From the NCBI RefSeq assembly GCF_028649455.1, contig NZ_JAQSIO010000007.1:146695-210694 (forward strand): DNA of 64,000 bases. The letters run 5' to 3'. Both the position numbers and the translations under genes were made by a program. This document shows positions 8,973 to 19,055 of this stretch, piece by piece. Below the pieces are notes generated by a model. That model saw nothing but the letters and a program-made list of their open reading frames with translations, was not told the origin of the DNA and ran no database searches. Within the stretch, counting starts at the first letter, position 1; every line of letters begins with the position of its first letter. This DNA is from Curvibacter microcysteis (GTDB taxonomy: Bacteria > Pseudomonadota > Gammaproteobacteria > Burkholderiales > Burkholderiaceae_C).

Positions 8973-10460
8973 TTACCAGGACAGGGCCGAGAGGTCGTTG
9001 ACGAACACGGGCATGTCTTTCCAGAGGCCCTTGAGGTTCTTGTGCGCGATGGTGATCCACTGCGGTTGGTACAGGAAGGCGTGCACCGAGTCTTCGGCCA
9101 GCAGCTTCTGCGCCTCGCCCAGCAGCTTGGCACGGTCGGCTTCGCGCGGGGTGTTGTTGATCTTCTTGAACAACTCACTGAACTTGGGCGACTCGTAGTT
9201 CCAGTAGTAGCCGGGCTTGGCGAAGTTGCCCAGGTCGAAGGGTTCGACGTGGGAGATGATGGTCAGGTCGTAGTTCTTGTTGGTGTAGACCCCGCTGAGC
9301 CATTGCGCCCATTCCACGTTCTGGGTCTTGGCCACGATGCCGATCTTGGCCAGCTGCGCGGTGATGACCTCGCCACCCTGGCGGGCGTATGGCGTGGGCG
9401 GCAGCACCAGGCTGACTTCGAGCGGCGTCGTGACGCCGGCTTCCTTGAGCAAGGCCTTGGCTTTTTCGATGTTGAAGGGGTTGATGCCCGTGGTGTCCAC
9501 ATAGCCCAGCGCCCCCGGCACGTAGTGGCTGCCAATGGGGCTGCCATAGCCTTCGGCAGCGCCTTCGATGACGGCCTTGCGGTCGATGGCGGCCGCGATG
9601 GCGCGGCGCACGCGCACGTCGTCAAAAGGCTTTTTCTTGTTGTTGATGGCCAGGATGGTCTTGGCCCGTGAGCCGGCCACGATGACCTGGTACTGCGGGT
9701 TGCCCTTGAACTGAGGCACGCCTCGGCTGGTCACGCGCTGGAAGGCGTCCACGTCGCCGGCCAGCAGGGCCGCGACTTGGGCGGCTGGGTCGCCAATGAA
9801 GCGGAAGGTGGCCTTTTTGAGCTTGATGGCGGCTGCGTTGCGGTAGCCGTCCCATTTGAGCAGCACCACCGAGGCGCCCTTGTTCCAGGCCTCGAGCTTG
9901 AAGGGGCCGGTGCCCACGGGCTTGGTGGCATTGCTGTCGGCGCTCTTGGGCTCGACGATGATGGCCGTGGCCTGGCCCAGCACGAACAGGAAGTCGGGGT
10001 CGATCTCCTTGCGCAGCACCACCACGGTGTGTTCGTCGACCGCCTGGGTGCTCATCTCGGCGAAGACGCGCTTGTCCTTGTTGGTGCTCTTTTCGCCACC
10101 GGCGCGGTCAAAGGCAAATTTGACGGCGGCGGCATTGAAGGGCTCGCCGTTCTGGAAGGTGATGCCGCGGCGCAGCTTGAAGGTGTAGGTTTTCAGGTCG
10201 GGCGAAACCTCCCAGCTCTCGGCCAACAGCGGGGTCACGCTGCCGTCGGCGTTGATCTTGGTGAGGGTCTCGAACACGTTGTAAAGCACCACTTCGGCGA
10301 TCGCCGAGGCCGCACCGGCGGTGGGGTCCAGGCCTGGCGGCTCCAGGGTCATGCCCAGCACCACCGCGTCCTTGCGGCTTTGGGCCAGGGCCTCCAGCGA
10401 GGTGGTGGCGGCGAGGGCGGCAAAAGCACCCGAGCTCAGGACGTGGCGGCGGTTGATCAT
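8973..10460 (-). CDS. ABC transporter substrate-binding protein, family 5 (peptide/nickel type)
   Basis: A 495-aa solute-binding protein of the SBP_bac_5 family (oligopeptide, dipeptide and related ligands). It begins M-I-N-R-R-H-V-L with a twin-arginine-like signal and a cleavage region near A-L-A-Q. The body has the family pattern (L-A-E-S-W-E-V-S, then T-Y-T-F-K-L-R-x-G). An upstream start eight codons earlier lacks support. It sits between the oppF-like ATPase and the amidase. The ligand is likely a peptide or amide but cannot be named. Confidence 0.92.
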   Translation of the reverse strand: MINRRHVLSSGAFAALAATTSLEALAQSRKDAVVLGMTLEPPGLDPTAGAASAIAEVVLYNVFETLTKINADGSVTPLLAESWEVSPDLKTYTFKLRRGITFQNGEPFNAAAVKFAFDRAGGEKSTNKDKRVFAEMSTQAVDEHTVVVLRKEIDPDFLFVLGQATAIIVEPKSADSNATKPVGTGPFKLEAWNKGASVVLLKWDGYRNAAAIKLKKATFRFIGDPAAQVAALLAGDVDAFQRVTSRGVPQFKGNPQYQVIVAGSRAKTILAINNKKKPFDDVRVRRAIAAAIDRKAVIEGAAEGYGSPIGSHYVPGALGYVDTTGINPFNIEKAKALLKEAGVTTPLEVSLVLPPTPYARQGGEVITAQLAKIGIVAKTQNVEWAQWLSGVYTNKNYDLTIISHVEPFDLGNFAKPGYYWNYESPKFSELFKKINNTPREADRAKLLGEAQKLLAEDSVHAFLYQPQWITIAHKNLKGLWKDMPVFVNDLSALSW

Positions 10461-10619
10461 GTGTTCAAGCTCCAGAAAAATCATCAGGGAGGGACATGGG
10501 GTGGCGCGGGTTCAGGGCGCCGTCGGGGAGGGCTGGCCACCTGGGCCAGTCCATAAAGCCTTCAATTTCATTGTAGAAGCCCGCGCAGGGCTGGCAGCAC
10601 CAAGCGAACTTCATGGGGT

Positions 10620-11458
<839 letters not shown>

Positions 11459-11462
<4 letters not shown>

Positions 11463-12490
11463 GCTTGGGCCTCCGGCAACGGGGCCTGGTGGTGCCAGCA
11501 GCGCACCAGATGGGGTTCCAGCGCGCCGTGGGCGGCATCGGCTGCCGCAGGCGAGGGCAGGGCTTCGGCCACCGGGCGTTGTTGCACGCAATGCTCGGTG
11601 CCCAAGGCACAGCGCCCGGCGAAGGCGCAGCCAGGGGGCAGGTCCACCAACTCCGGCACGGTGCCGGCAATGGTGCTGAGCAAGGGGCGCGGACCGGGGC
11701 CCCGCCGCGCGCCGAGCTTGGGGCGGGCCGCGAACAAGCCGCGGGTGTAGGGGTGGGCCATGTGGGCGAAGACGGCTTCGGTGGGGCCGCTCTCGACCAC
11801 GCTGCCGCCGTACATGACCAGCATCTGGTCCACGTTGTTGGCGATCACGCCCAGGTCGTGCGAGATCAGCATCAAGGCCATGCCGCGCTCGTCCACCAGC
11901 TCGTTGATCAGGTCCAGGATCTGGCGTTGCACTGTGACGTCCAGCGCGGTGGTGGGCTCGTCGGCGATCAGCAAGTCGGGCTGGCAGGCCAGGGCCATGG
12001 CGATGGTGATGCGTTGGCGCTGTCCGCCCGAGAACTGGTGCGGGTGCGCGTCGATGCGGCTGGCTGCATGGGGGATGCCCACGCGGTCGAGCAAGCGAAT
12101 GGCTTCGGTGCGCGCCGCGCTGGCCGACAGGCCACGGTGCAGGCGCAGCGGCTCGGCCACCTGGCGCCCGATCGGGTGCACCGGGTTGAGCGCGGTCATG
12201 GGCTCTTGAAAAATCATGGCCATGCGGTTGCCGCGCAGGCCGCACAAAAAGGACTCGTCGCGCCCGACCAGCTCCTGCCCGTCAAAGACGATGCTGCCAC
12301 GCACCTGGGCGCCTTCGGGCAGCAAGCCCATCAAGGCCATCACGGTGAGCGACTTGCCGCAGCCGGACTCGCCGATCAGGCCCAGGGCGTCGCCTTTTTC
12401 CAGCGAGAAACTCAGGCCACGCACAGCGTCGGCAGGGCCGCGCGGCGTTTGCAGCCGGATGTGGAGGTCATTGACTTCGAGCAGGGCCAT
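11459..12490 (-). CDS. ABC transporter ATP-binding protein, OppD-like
   Basis: A 343-aa ABC ATPase with Walker A G-E-S-G-C-G-K-S, signature S-G-G-Q-R-Q-R, Walker B L-L-I-A-D-E-P and the Opp-type C-terminus. The latter has a cysteine-containing tail (C-A-F-A-G-R-C, then C) typical of OppD/DppD, which can carry an iron-sulfur site. The start at 12490 (M-A-L-L-E-V) follows the oppC-like stop by 25 bp. It is the partner of the OppF-like ATPase. Confidence 0.92.
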
Positions 12491-12515
12491 CGGGTGCAAG
12501 CAAAAAATTCGGGGC

Positions 12516-13388
12516 TCAGCGTTTGCGCGCCAAGCGGGGGTCGAGCAAGTCGCGCAAGCCGTCACCCAGCAGGTTCAGGCCGAGCACTGCGCCCGCAATC
12601 GCCAGGCCCGGGAAGACTGCCAGCAAGGGGGCCTGGAACAACATGGTTTGCGCCTCGCTGAGCATGCGGCCCCAGGAGGGCTGCGGCGGCTGCGTGCCCA
12701 GGCCCAGGTAGGACAAGGCGGCTTCGGCCAGGATGGCCAGTGCGAACTGAATGGTGGCCTGCACCACCAGCACCGACAGGATGTTGGGCAGTACATGGTC
12801 GCGCGTGATCTGCCACGGGCTGCGGCCACAAGAACGGGCTGCCAACACGAACTCACGCGACCACACCGCATTGGCCGAGGCGCGGGTGATGCGCGCAAAC
12901 GTCGGGATGTTGAAGATGCCGATGGCGATGATGGAGTTGACCATGCCTGCACCGAACACCGCCGTCAGCATGATGGCCGACAGGATGGCGGGGAAGGCAA
13001 AAGTGAAGTCGGCCAGGCGCATCACAGCCTCTTCGGTCCAGCCGCGCCGGGCCGAGGCCAGCAGGCCCAGGGCTGTGCCCAGGCTCACCCCAATGCCCAC
13101 GGCGATCAGGCCCACCGCGATGGAACTCCGAGCCCCCACCAGCAGCAGCGACACCACGTCACGGCCAAAGGTGTCCGTGCCCAGCCAGTGCGCCCAGGAT
13201 GGGCCTTGCAGCTTGAGGCTCAGGTCCACCTCGTAGGGCGAATAAGGGGTCCAGACCCAGGACAGGGCCGCCGCCAGTACCAGAGCCGCCGTCAGCAGCG
13301 CGCCCAGCACAAAGCTGGGGTGGCGGCGTGCGCGTTGCCAGAAGCTGGGCGGGGCCAGGCGCGGGGTGGCGGGCAGAACGGCGTTCAT
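12516..13388 (-). CDS. ABC transporter permease, OppC-like
   Basis: A 290-aa inner-membrane permease. One N-terminal membrane helix is followed by L-G-T-D-x-F-G-R-D-V, the hallmark of DppC/OppC permeases, and then about five more helices with the E-A-A-L-S-Y-L-G-L-G coupling segment that contacts the ATPases. The ATG at 13388 overlaps the oppB-like stop by four bases (ATGA). A longer frame upstream is not used. Confidence 0.93.
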   Translation of the reverse strand: MNAVLPATPRLAPPSFWQRARRHPSFVLGALLTAALVLAAALSWVWTPYSPYEVDLSLKLQGPSWAHWLGTDTFGRDVVSLLLVGARSSIAVGLIAVGIGVSLGTALGLLASARRGWTEEAVMRLADFTFAFPAILSAIMLTAVFGAGMVNSIIAIGIFNIPTFARITRASANAVWSREFVLAARSCGRSPWQITRDHVLPNILSVLVVQATIQFALAILAEAALSYLGLGTQPPQPSWGRMLSEAQTMLFQAPLLAVFPGLAIAGAVLGLNLLGDGLRDLLDPRLARKR

Positions 13389-14335
13389 ATGTCGCTGGCT
13401 TTCACGCGCGGGTCGATCACGGCATAGAGCAGGTCCACCACGAAGTTCACCACCACCACCAGGCTGGCCAGCAGCATCACGCAGTTGCGCACCACGATCA
13501 GATCGCGGTTGGCGATGGACTGAAAAATCAGCCGGCCCAGGCCGGGCAAAAAGAACACGTTTTCCACCACGATGGTGCCGGCCAGCAGGTTGGCAAACTG
13601 CAGGCCCATGACGGTGATGACCGGGATCAGTGCGTTGCGCAGCACGTGGCCCCACAGGGTGGCGCGGCGGCTCAGGCCTTTGGCGCGAGCGGTGCGCACA
13701 AAGTCTTCGCGCATCACCTCCAGCACAGCCGATCGGGTGATGCGCGCCAGGATGGCGGCCTGCACCACAGCCAGCGACACGGCGGGCAGCAAGAGCGATT
13801 TGAGGGCGTCCAGCGGGTCGTCTTCCCAGCCCGGAAAGCCCCCGGCCGAGAACCATTTGAGGTGCACCGAGAACAGCAGAATCAGCAGGATCGCGAACCA
13901 AAAATTGGGGATGGCAATGCCCACTTGGGCCAGGCTCATCATGCCCACGTCACCCACCCGGTTGTGGTGCGAGGCGGCATACAGGCCCGCGGCCAGGGCC
14001 AGGGCGGTGGTGATCAGCATGGCCAACAGAGCCAACGGCACGGTCAGGGCCAGGCGCTCCAGCACGAGCTCAAGCACCGGGGTGCTGTAGACGTAGCTGT
14101 TGCCCAGGTCGCCTTGCAGCAGCCCACCCACCCATTGGGCGTAGCGCGACAGCGCGGGTTGGTCCAGGCCAAGTTTGCTGGTCAGGGCGGCCACCGCCTC
14201 AGGCGCCGCATCGGGCCCCATCAGCATCTGGGCGGCGTTGCCGGGCAGGATTTCCAGCACCACAAAAATGAGGGCCGAAGCCCCCACCAGCGTGGCGATG
14301 AAGGTCAGGAATCGTTTGAACAGGAACAGGCTCAT
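13385..14335 (-). CDS. ABC transporter permease, OppB-like
   Basis: A 316-aa permease beginning M-S-L-F-L-F-K-R. It has about six membrane helices, the L-G-L-D-x-P motif, and the D-x-V-R-T-A-R-A-K-G-L coupling segment of the DppB/OppB family. This is the first gene of the minus-strand operon, which continues through oppC, oppD, oppF, the binding protein, the amidase and the serine hydrolase. The start at 14335 is preferred to an upstream M because the ~28-residue extension lacks family character. Confidence 0.93.
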   Translation of the reverse strand: MSLFLFKRFLTFIATLVGASALIFVVLEILPGNAAQMLMGPDAAPEAVAALTSKLGLDQPALSRYAQWVGGLLQGDLGNSYVYSTPVLELVLERLALTVPLALLAMLITTALALAAGLYAASHHNRVGDVGMMSLAQVGIAIPNFWFAILLILLFSVHLKWFSAGGFPGWEDDPLDALKSLLLPAVSLAVVQAAILARITRSAVLEVMREDFVRTARAKGLSRRATLWGHVLRNALIPVITVMGLQFANLLAGTIVVENVFFLPGLGRLIFQSIANRDLIVVRNCVMLLASLVVVVNFVVDLLYAVIDPRVKASDI

Positions 14336-14487
14336 GGGGCCGGGCAGCACAGGCCCGGACAGACCGAGCGTGGGGATTTCCTTGCAAAAAATCCAGCATA
14401 TATGAAACCGCTGTGTCACGCAGCCCAGCAGGCGCGCTGCCGTCTAAAAGCGACACACTCATGTAGTGTTTACTGAATGGGCGTTGA

Positions 14488-14880
<393 letters not shown>

Positions 14881-14886
14881 GGCGGA

Positions 14887-15576
14887 TCAGCCCTGTGCGA
14901 TGGGGGGCGTGCTGCCGTGGTCGACGGCCGGAGCAGCCGCGGTCGCGCCAGCGTCGGCCTGAAGGGTGGCCGGGGCCGGCTGGCGCGGGGGCTTGGGGCG
15001 TGGCGGCTTGCTGGTGTGGATTTGCAAGGTGGCCTTGTCCATTTGGCCTGCCATCAGTGCAGGAGCGGCCTTCAGGGTGCGTGCGATGCAGTCTTCGATC
15101 GCCTGGCGTTGTTCCTGCGGTGGCTTTTTCAGCACCCAGCCCACCACTTCAGCACGGTCGCCTGGGTGGCCAATGCCCAGGCGCAGGCGCCAGTAGCGGT
15201 CGGTGCCCAATTGGGCGTGGATATCGCGCAGGCCGTTGTGCCCGGCGTGGCTGCCGCCGAGTTTGAGCTTGGCCTCGCCCGGCACGACATCCAACTCATC
15301 GTGCACCACCAGGATTTCTTCGGGCTGGATCTTGAAGAAGCGGGCCAGCGCTGACACGGACTTGCCCGAGAGGTTCATGAAGGTCTGCGGCTCCAGCAGC
15401 CAGATGGTCTGGCCCTCGACCTGGGCGCGTGCCACACGCGCAAAGTAGGCCTTGTCAGGCACCAGGCTGACTTTGAGCGAGCGTGCCAGCTCATCAATCC
15501 ACCAAAAACCCGCGTTGTGGCGGGTGGCTTCGTATTCGGTGCCCGGGTTGCCCAGGCCTACAAACAGCTTGATCAT
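14887..15576 (-). CDS. pth: Peptidyl-tRNA hydrolase
   Basis: A 229-aa Pth, which releases peptides from stalled peptidyl-tRNA. The family start [12 protein letters not shown] and the catalytic-site segment R-H-N-A-G-F-W are present, as are F-M-N-L-S-G and H-D-E-L-D. Compared with typical ~190-residue Pth, it has an extra C-terminal ~40-residue Pro/Ala-rich tail. It follows rplY in the conserved prs-rplY-pth order, separated by a terminator-like hairpin. Confidence 0.96.
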   Translation of the reverse strand: MIKLFVGLGNPGTEYEATRHNAGFWWIDELARSLKVSLVPDKAYFARVARAQVEGQTIWLLEPQTFMNLSGKSVSALARFFKIQPEEILVVHDELDVVPGEAKLKLGGSHAGHNGLRDIHAQLGTDRYWRLRLGIGHPGDRAEVVGWVLKKPPQEQRQAIEDCIARTLKAAPALMAGQMDKATLQIHTSKPPRPKPPRQPAPATLQADAGATAAAPAVDHGSTPPIAQG

Positions 15577-15614
15577 GGAACAGATTATCCGCAGCGTCAG
15601 TGGCTGGCGAGGAT

Positions 15615-15647
15615 GAAAAGCAAAACGGCCCACCAAGGTGGGCCGTT
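15615..15647 (-). terminator. Rho-independent terminator after rplY
   Basis: The arms AACGGCCCACC (15624-15634) and GGTGGGCCGTT (15637-15647) form a strong hairpin. On the minus strand a T-rich run (TTTTGCTTTT) follows at 15615-15625. It lies between the rplY stop and the pth start, so pth may depend on its own promoter or on read-through. Confidence 0.75.
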
Positions 15648-15713
15648 GAGCAGTGGGGTGTGGGTCTGTTTTGCCGAGCCAAACAGACCGAAGTCACTCA
15701 GGCCAAGCCTGAA

Positions 15714-16331
15714 TTACTTCTTGCCCTTCTTGGCGGGAGCGGGGGCAGCCACGGGAGCAGCCACTTCTTCCACCGGAGCCACCACGGACACCAGAACCGG
15801 GTTCTTCTTGCCGTGGGTGACAGCCACCACGCCCTTGGGCAGGGTGATGTCGTTCAGGTGCAGGGACACGCCCTTCTTCAGGCCCGTCAGGTCCACAGCG
15901 ATGAACTCAGGCAGATCGGCCGGCAGGCAGGTGATTTGCAGTTCGTTGACGATGTGGTTGATCATGCACTTGTCCAGCTTGACAGCCGAAGACTCATCTT
16001 CGCCACTGTAGTGCACCGGCACCTTGGTGGTCATCTTGGTCTTGGCATCAACGCGTTGGAAGTCGATGTGCAGCACCAGTTGCTTGAACGGGTGGTATTG
16101 CACGTCGCGCAGCAGAACCTTGGTTTCTTGGCCGTTCAGTTCCATGTCCAGAACGCTGGCGTGGAAGGCTTCCTTCTTCAGGGCGTGCCACAGAGCGTTG
16201 TGATCGATTTCGATCAGTTGCGGCTCTTTGCCATCACCACCGTAAACGATACCGGGGGTTTTGCCGGTGATGCGCAGACGGCGGCTCGCACCCGTACCTT
16301 GCTTGGCGCGCTCAAAAGCGACGAATTTCAT
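15714..16331 (-). CDS. rplY: 50S ribosomal protein L25, general stress (CTC) form
   Basis: A 205-aa long form of L25, which binds 5S rRNA. The N-terminal L25 domain (M-K-F-V-A-F-E-R, then G-I-V-Y-G) is followed by the CTC-type C-terminal domain and an Ala/Lys-rich tail. The length matches the ~200-residue proteobacterial form, not the 94-residue E. coli form. It lies between prs and pth in the conserved betaproteobacterial order. Confidence 0.96.
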   Translation of the reverse strand: MKFVAFERAKQGTGASRRLRITGKTPGIVYGGDGKEPQLIEIDHNALWHALKKEAFHASVLDMELNGQETKVLLRDVQYHPFKQLVLHIDFQRVDAKTKMTTKVPVHYSGEDESSAVKLDKCMINHIVNELQITCLPADLPEFIAVDLTGLKKGVSLHLNDITLPKGVVAVTHGKKNPVLVSVVAPVEEVAAPVAAPAPAKKGKK

Positions 16332-16383
16332 GACTAACTCCTTGTGGGGCCGACCGCGACCAGTGCGACCCTATTTTGAAAAT

Positions 16384-16412
16384 GGGCTGAGAGGCCTTTT
16401 GGCCTTCAGCCC
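16384..16412. other. Inverted repeat in the rplY leader region
   Basis: GGGCTGA at 16384-16390 pairs with TCAGCCC at 16406-16412, and inner GGCC pairs with GGCC around a TTTT loop. It lies between the prs terminator and the rplY start on the transcribed minus strand. It could be a second terminator arm or a leader structure; the sequence alone does not decide. Confidence 0.5.
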
Positions 16413-16433
16413 GCAGTGTGTTCACGCAACGTG

Positions 16434-16451
16434 AAAACCCCCGTGCGGGGG
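16434..16451 (-). terminator. Rho-independent terminator after prs
   Basis: CCCCC and GGGGG arms (about 16438-16442 and 16447-16451) close a 4-nt loop. On the minus strand a TTTT run follows. It starts 5 bp beyond the prs stop codon. Confidence 0.65.
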
Positions 16452-16456
16452 CTTTC

Positions 16457-17416
16457 TCAATCGGAGAACAGGCTCATGACCGACTCGCCGCGGGCAATGC
16501 GCTGGATCGTTTCGGCGATCAGCGGAGCCACGGAGAGTTGGCGAATCTTGGCGCAGGCCTGGGCGGCATCGCTGAGGGGGATGGTGTTGGTCACCACGAC
16601 CTCGTCCAGGGCCGAGCCCTTGGAGATGCGCTCGATGGCCGGGCCCGAGAAGATGGCGTGCGTGCAATACGCATAGACCTTCTTGGCACCACGCTCTTTG
16701 AGAACTTCAGCCGCTTTGACCAAGGTGCCAGCGGTGTCGATCATGTCGTCCATGATCACGCAGTTGCGGCCTTCGATCTCGCCGATGACGTGCATCACTT
16801 CGCTGACGTTGGCCTTGGGGCGGCGCTTGTCGATGATGGCCAGGTCGCAACCGAGTTGCTTGGCCAGGGCGCGTGCACGCACCACACCACCGACGTCTGG
16901 CGACACCACGATCAAGTCTTCGTACTGCTTTTGGCGCAGGTCACCCAGCAGGACGGGCGAAGCGTAGATGTTGTCGACCGGGATGTCGAAGAAACCTTGG
17001 ATTTGGTCAGCGTGCAAATCCATGGTCAGCACGCGGGCCACGCCCACGGTTTGCAGCAGATTGGCTACCACTTTGGCCGAGATCGGCACGCGGGTCGAAC
17101 GCGGACGGCGGTCTTGACGGGCGTAGCCGAAATAGGGAATCACGGCACTGATGCGCTCGGCCGATGCACGCTTCAAAGCGTCCACCATGATGAGCAGTTC
17201 CATCAGGTTTTCGTTGGTCGGTGCGCAGGTGGACTGAACCACGAACACATCGCGGGCACGAACGTTTTGGTTGATCTCTACAGTGACTTCACCATCGGAG
17301 AAGCGGCCCACATGGGCTGCACCGAGGGTAGTGCCGAGGTTTTTGGCGATATCAGCGGCCAGACCAGGATTGGCGTTGCCCGTGAAAACCATGAAATCAG
17401 GTGGGGTGGCTTGCAT
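16457..17416 (-). CDS. prs: Ribose-phosphate pyrophosphokinase
   Basis: A 319-aa PRPP synthetase, which makes 5-phosphoribosyl-1-pyrophosphate for nucleotide, His and Trp synthesis. The family motifs are present: the [11 protein letters not shown] segment, V-S-P-D-V-G-G-V, and the PRPP-binding loop with D-D-M-I-D-T-A-G-T. The ATG at 17416 is preferred over an upstream frame that runs into the tRNA-Gln gene. It is flanked by tRNA-Gln and rplY as in other Burkholderiales. Confidence 0.97.
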   Translation of the reverse strand: MQATPPDFMVFTGNANPGLAADIAKNLGTTLGAAHVGRFSDGEVTVEINQNVRARDVFVVQSTCAPTNENLMELLIMVDALKRASAERISAVIPYFGYARQDRRPRSTRVPISAKVVANLLQTVGVARVLTMDLHADQIQGFFDIPVDNIYASPVLLGDLRQKQYEDLIVVSPDVGGVVRARALAKQLGCDLAIIDKRRPKANVSEVMHVIGEIEGRNCVIMDDMIDTAGTLVKAAEVLKERGAKKVYAYCTHAIFSGPAIERISKGSALDEVVVTNTIPLSDAAQACAKIRQLSVAPLIAETIQRIARGESVMSLFSD

Positions 17417-17463
17417 GAGCGTCCAGCGATCTGAAAGAAAAATGCCTGTACGTGCAACGTATT

Positions 17464-17540
17464 TGGCAGGGGAGGAAGGATTCGAACCTTCGAATGCCGG
17501 AATCAAAATCCGGTGCCTTAACCAACTTGGCGACTCCCCT
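17464..17540 (-). tRNA. tRNA-Gln (anticodon TTG)
   Basis: On the minus strand the acceptor stem AGGGGAG pairs with CTCCCCT, followed by discriminator G and an encoded CCA. The anticodon stem CCGGA/TCCGG closes the loop T-T-T-T-G-A-T with anticodon TTG. The T arm contains TTCGAAT. It sits between ispE and prs, the usual betaproteobacterial position. Confidence 0.96.
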
Positions 17541-17560
17541 ACACGGGTTGATGTCTAAAG

Positions 17561-18445
17561 TTAGACACCCACCGATGACTTGTCGCTGGTTGCCCATCCC
17601 AGTAAAGGATGAACTTCCATATTGCTGCATTGCTTGATCTGCCAAGTGCCTGGTGCACTTGCTAAATCCAGCTTTGACTCATGCTGCTCCGGGATGTGCG
17701 CAAACACAGCACTTCCAGAACCAGTCATTCTTGGGTTCAATCCTTGCAACTCAAGCCATTCCAGGGCTTGGGTTACTTCAGGACAAAGCCTTTGAGCAAC
17801 TGGCTGCAGGTCGTTTTCACCGAAGTGGTAATGATCAGCAGCGAAGCCTGCGATTGTAGCAGGCTTTTTGTCCCGCTTCAACTCAGGCGCTGAAAATATT
17901 TTCGCAGTCTCCAATCCGGTCTGTGGCTTCACGATGATGAAGCGGCCTGTCGGGCACTGCGCTGTTGTTTCCAGCGGGCGTATTATGTCACCAATTCCCT
18001 CGACCCAAGCGTTCCGGCCACGAATAAAAAATGGAACGTCAGCACCCAGCTGCAAGGCGAGCGCGCACAGCTGCTCGGTGCTGAGCTTCAGCTTCCACAG
18101 GCGGTTGAGGGCCAACAAGGTGCTGGCGGCATCGGATGAACCGCCGCCCATCCCCGCCTGGGCGGGGATGCTTTTGTGCACGCTGATGTGAGCGCCCAGT
18201 GAGGTGTGGCCGGTTTGCTGCAGCAGCCGCGCTGCGCGCACGATGAGGTCGTCTGCGGGCAGGGTGACGTTGAGGTCCTCGCGTTGGATTTGGCCGTCCG
18301 AGCGCAGCTCAAAGTGCAGGGTGTCGCACCAGTCCACCAGCATGAACACCGACTGCAGCAGGTGGTAGCCGTCGGGCCGTCGGCCTGTGAGGTGCAAAAA
18401 GAGGTTGAGCTTGGCGGGGGCCAAGACGTCGTATATCGCCTTCAT
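17561..18445 (-). CDS. ispE: 4-diphosphocytidyl-2-C-methyl-D-erythritol kinase
   Basis: A 294-aa GHMP kinase of the non-mevalonate isoprenoid pathway that phosphorylates CDP-ME. The active-site start P-A-K-L-N-L-F-L-H (residues 10-18) and the ATP-binding loop M-G-G-G-S-S-D-A (99-106) are present, as is a late M-T-G-S-G-S-A-V-F segment. A second ATG three codons upstream is also possible. It lies between lolB and tRNA-Gln. Confidence 0.96.
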   Translation of the reverse strand: MKAIYDVLAPAKLNLFLHLTGRRPDGYHLLQSVFMLVDWCDTLHFELRSDGQIQREDLNVTLPADDLIVRAARLLQQTGHTSLGAHISVHKSIPAQAGMGGGSSDAASTLLALNRLWKLKLSTEQLCALALQLGADVPFFIRGRNAWVEGIGDIIRPLETTAQCPTGRFIIVKPQTGLETAKIFSAPELKRDKKPATIAGFAADHYHFGENDLQPVAQRLCPEVTQALEWLELQGLNPRMTGSGSAVFAHIPEQHESKLDLASAPGTWQIKQCSNMEVHPLLGWATSDKSSVGV

Positions 18446-18506
18446 GGGGCGCATTATCCGGTGCCCTCAAGGCTGGGGCGCTCAGGGGGGGGCATGGACG
18501 CGCTGT

Positions 18507-19055
18507 TCAGCGCTCCAGCAGCACGCGCAGGTCCACGGTGGGCGTGGGCTCCAGGCGCTGGGCGTGCAGGCGCCCCTGGTCAAGTTGGGTCAGGTCAACT
18601 TGCCAACCTGCCAGCGTGACTTGTTCGCCTTGCAGCCAATGGAACAAGGCGGCCAGCGGCAGGGCGGCGCCGGTCAGGGCCAGGGTGAGCTCGTCCATGC
18701 TGGCGTAGTTTCGGATCTCGCCTGCGCTTTGCAGCACGGCCAGGCCGGGCTGCCAGCGCAGCTCGGCCGCTGTACCGCCGAGCGGGGTGAACAAGCGCAG
18801 CGTGCCGGCCTCGGGCTGCCCCAGCAACTCGAACGAGGCATGGAAGGACTGTGGCGGCAGGCTGTCCACCTTCATGGCCAGGCGGCCATACCAAGCGGCC
18901 TGCGGGACGCTGCTGGTTTGGCGCCTGGGAGGGGCACAGGCGCCCAGGAGCATGGACAGCCCCAGTGCCAAACCTTGGTTCAGAAAAGGGCGGCGTTGGC
19001 TTCGAGCCGGTGCCAACCGGTTTTGCCACTGCCGTGGTTCTGGCCGGGGACTCAC
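18507..19055 (-). CDS. lolB: Outer-membrane lipoprotein LolB
   Basis: A 182-aa lipoprotein. The signal region ends in a lipobox L-G-A-C, with Cys40 as the lipidated residue. The mature domain has the size and position expected of LolB, which receives lipoproteins from LolA and inserts them in the outer membrane. The start is GTG at 19055, overlapping the upstream TPR gene's stop by four bases (GTGA). Identity rests partly on the conserved lolB-ispE order. Confidence 0.85.
   Translation of the reverse strand: MSPRPEPRQWQNRLAPARSQRRPFLNQGLALGLSMLLGACAPPRRQTSSVPQAAWYGRLAMKVDSLPPQSFHASFELLGQPEAGTLRLFTPLGGTAAELRWQPGLAVLQSAGEIRNYASMDELTLALTGAALPLAALFHWLQGEQVTLAGWQVDLTQLDQGRLHAQRLEPTPTVDLRVLLER

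Noticed and set aside
11463..12245. N-terminal extension of the OppF-like ATPase frame
   Set aside because: It is Arg/His/Pro-rich read-through opposite the OppD-like gene. The ATGA overlap at 11462 gives the real start.
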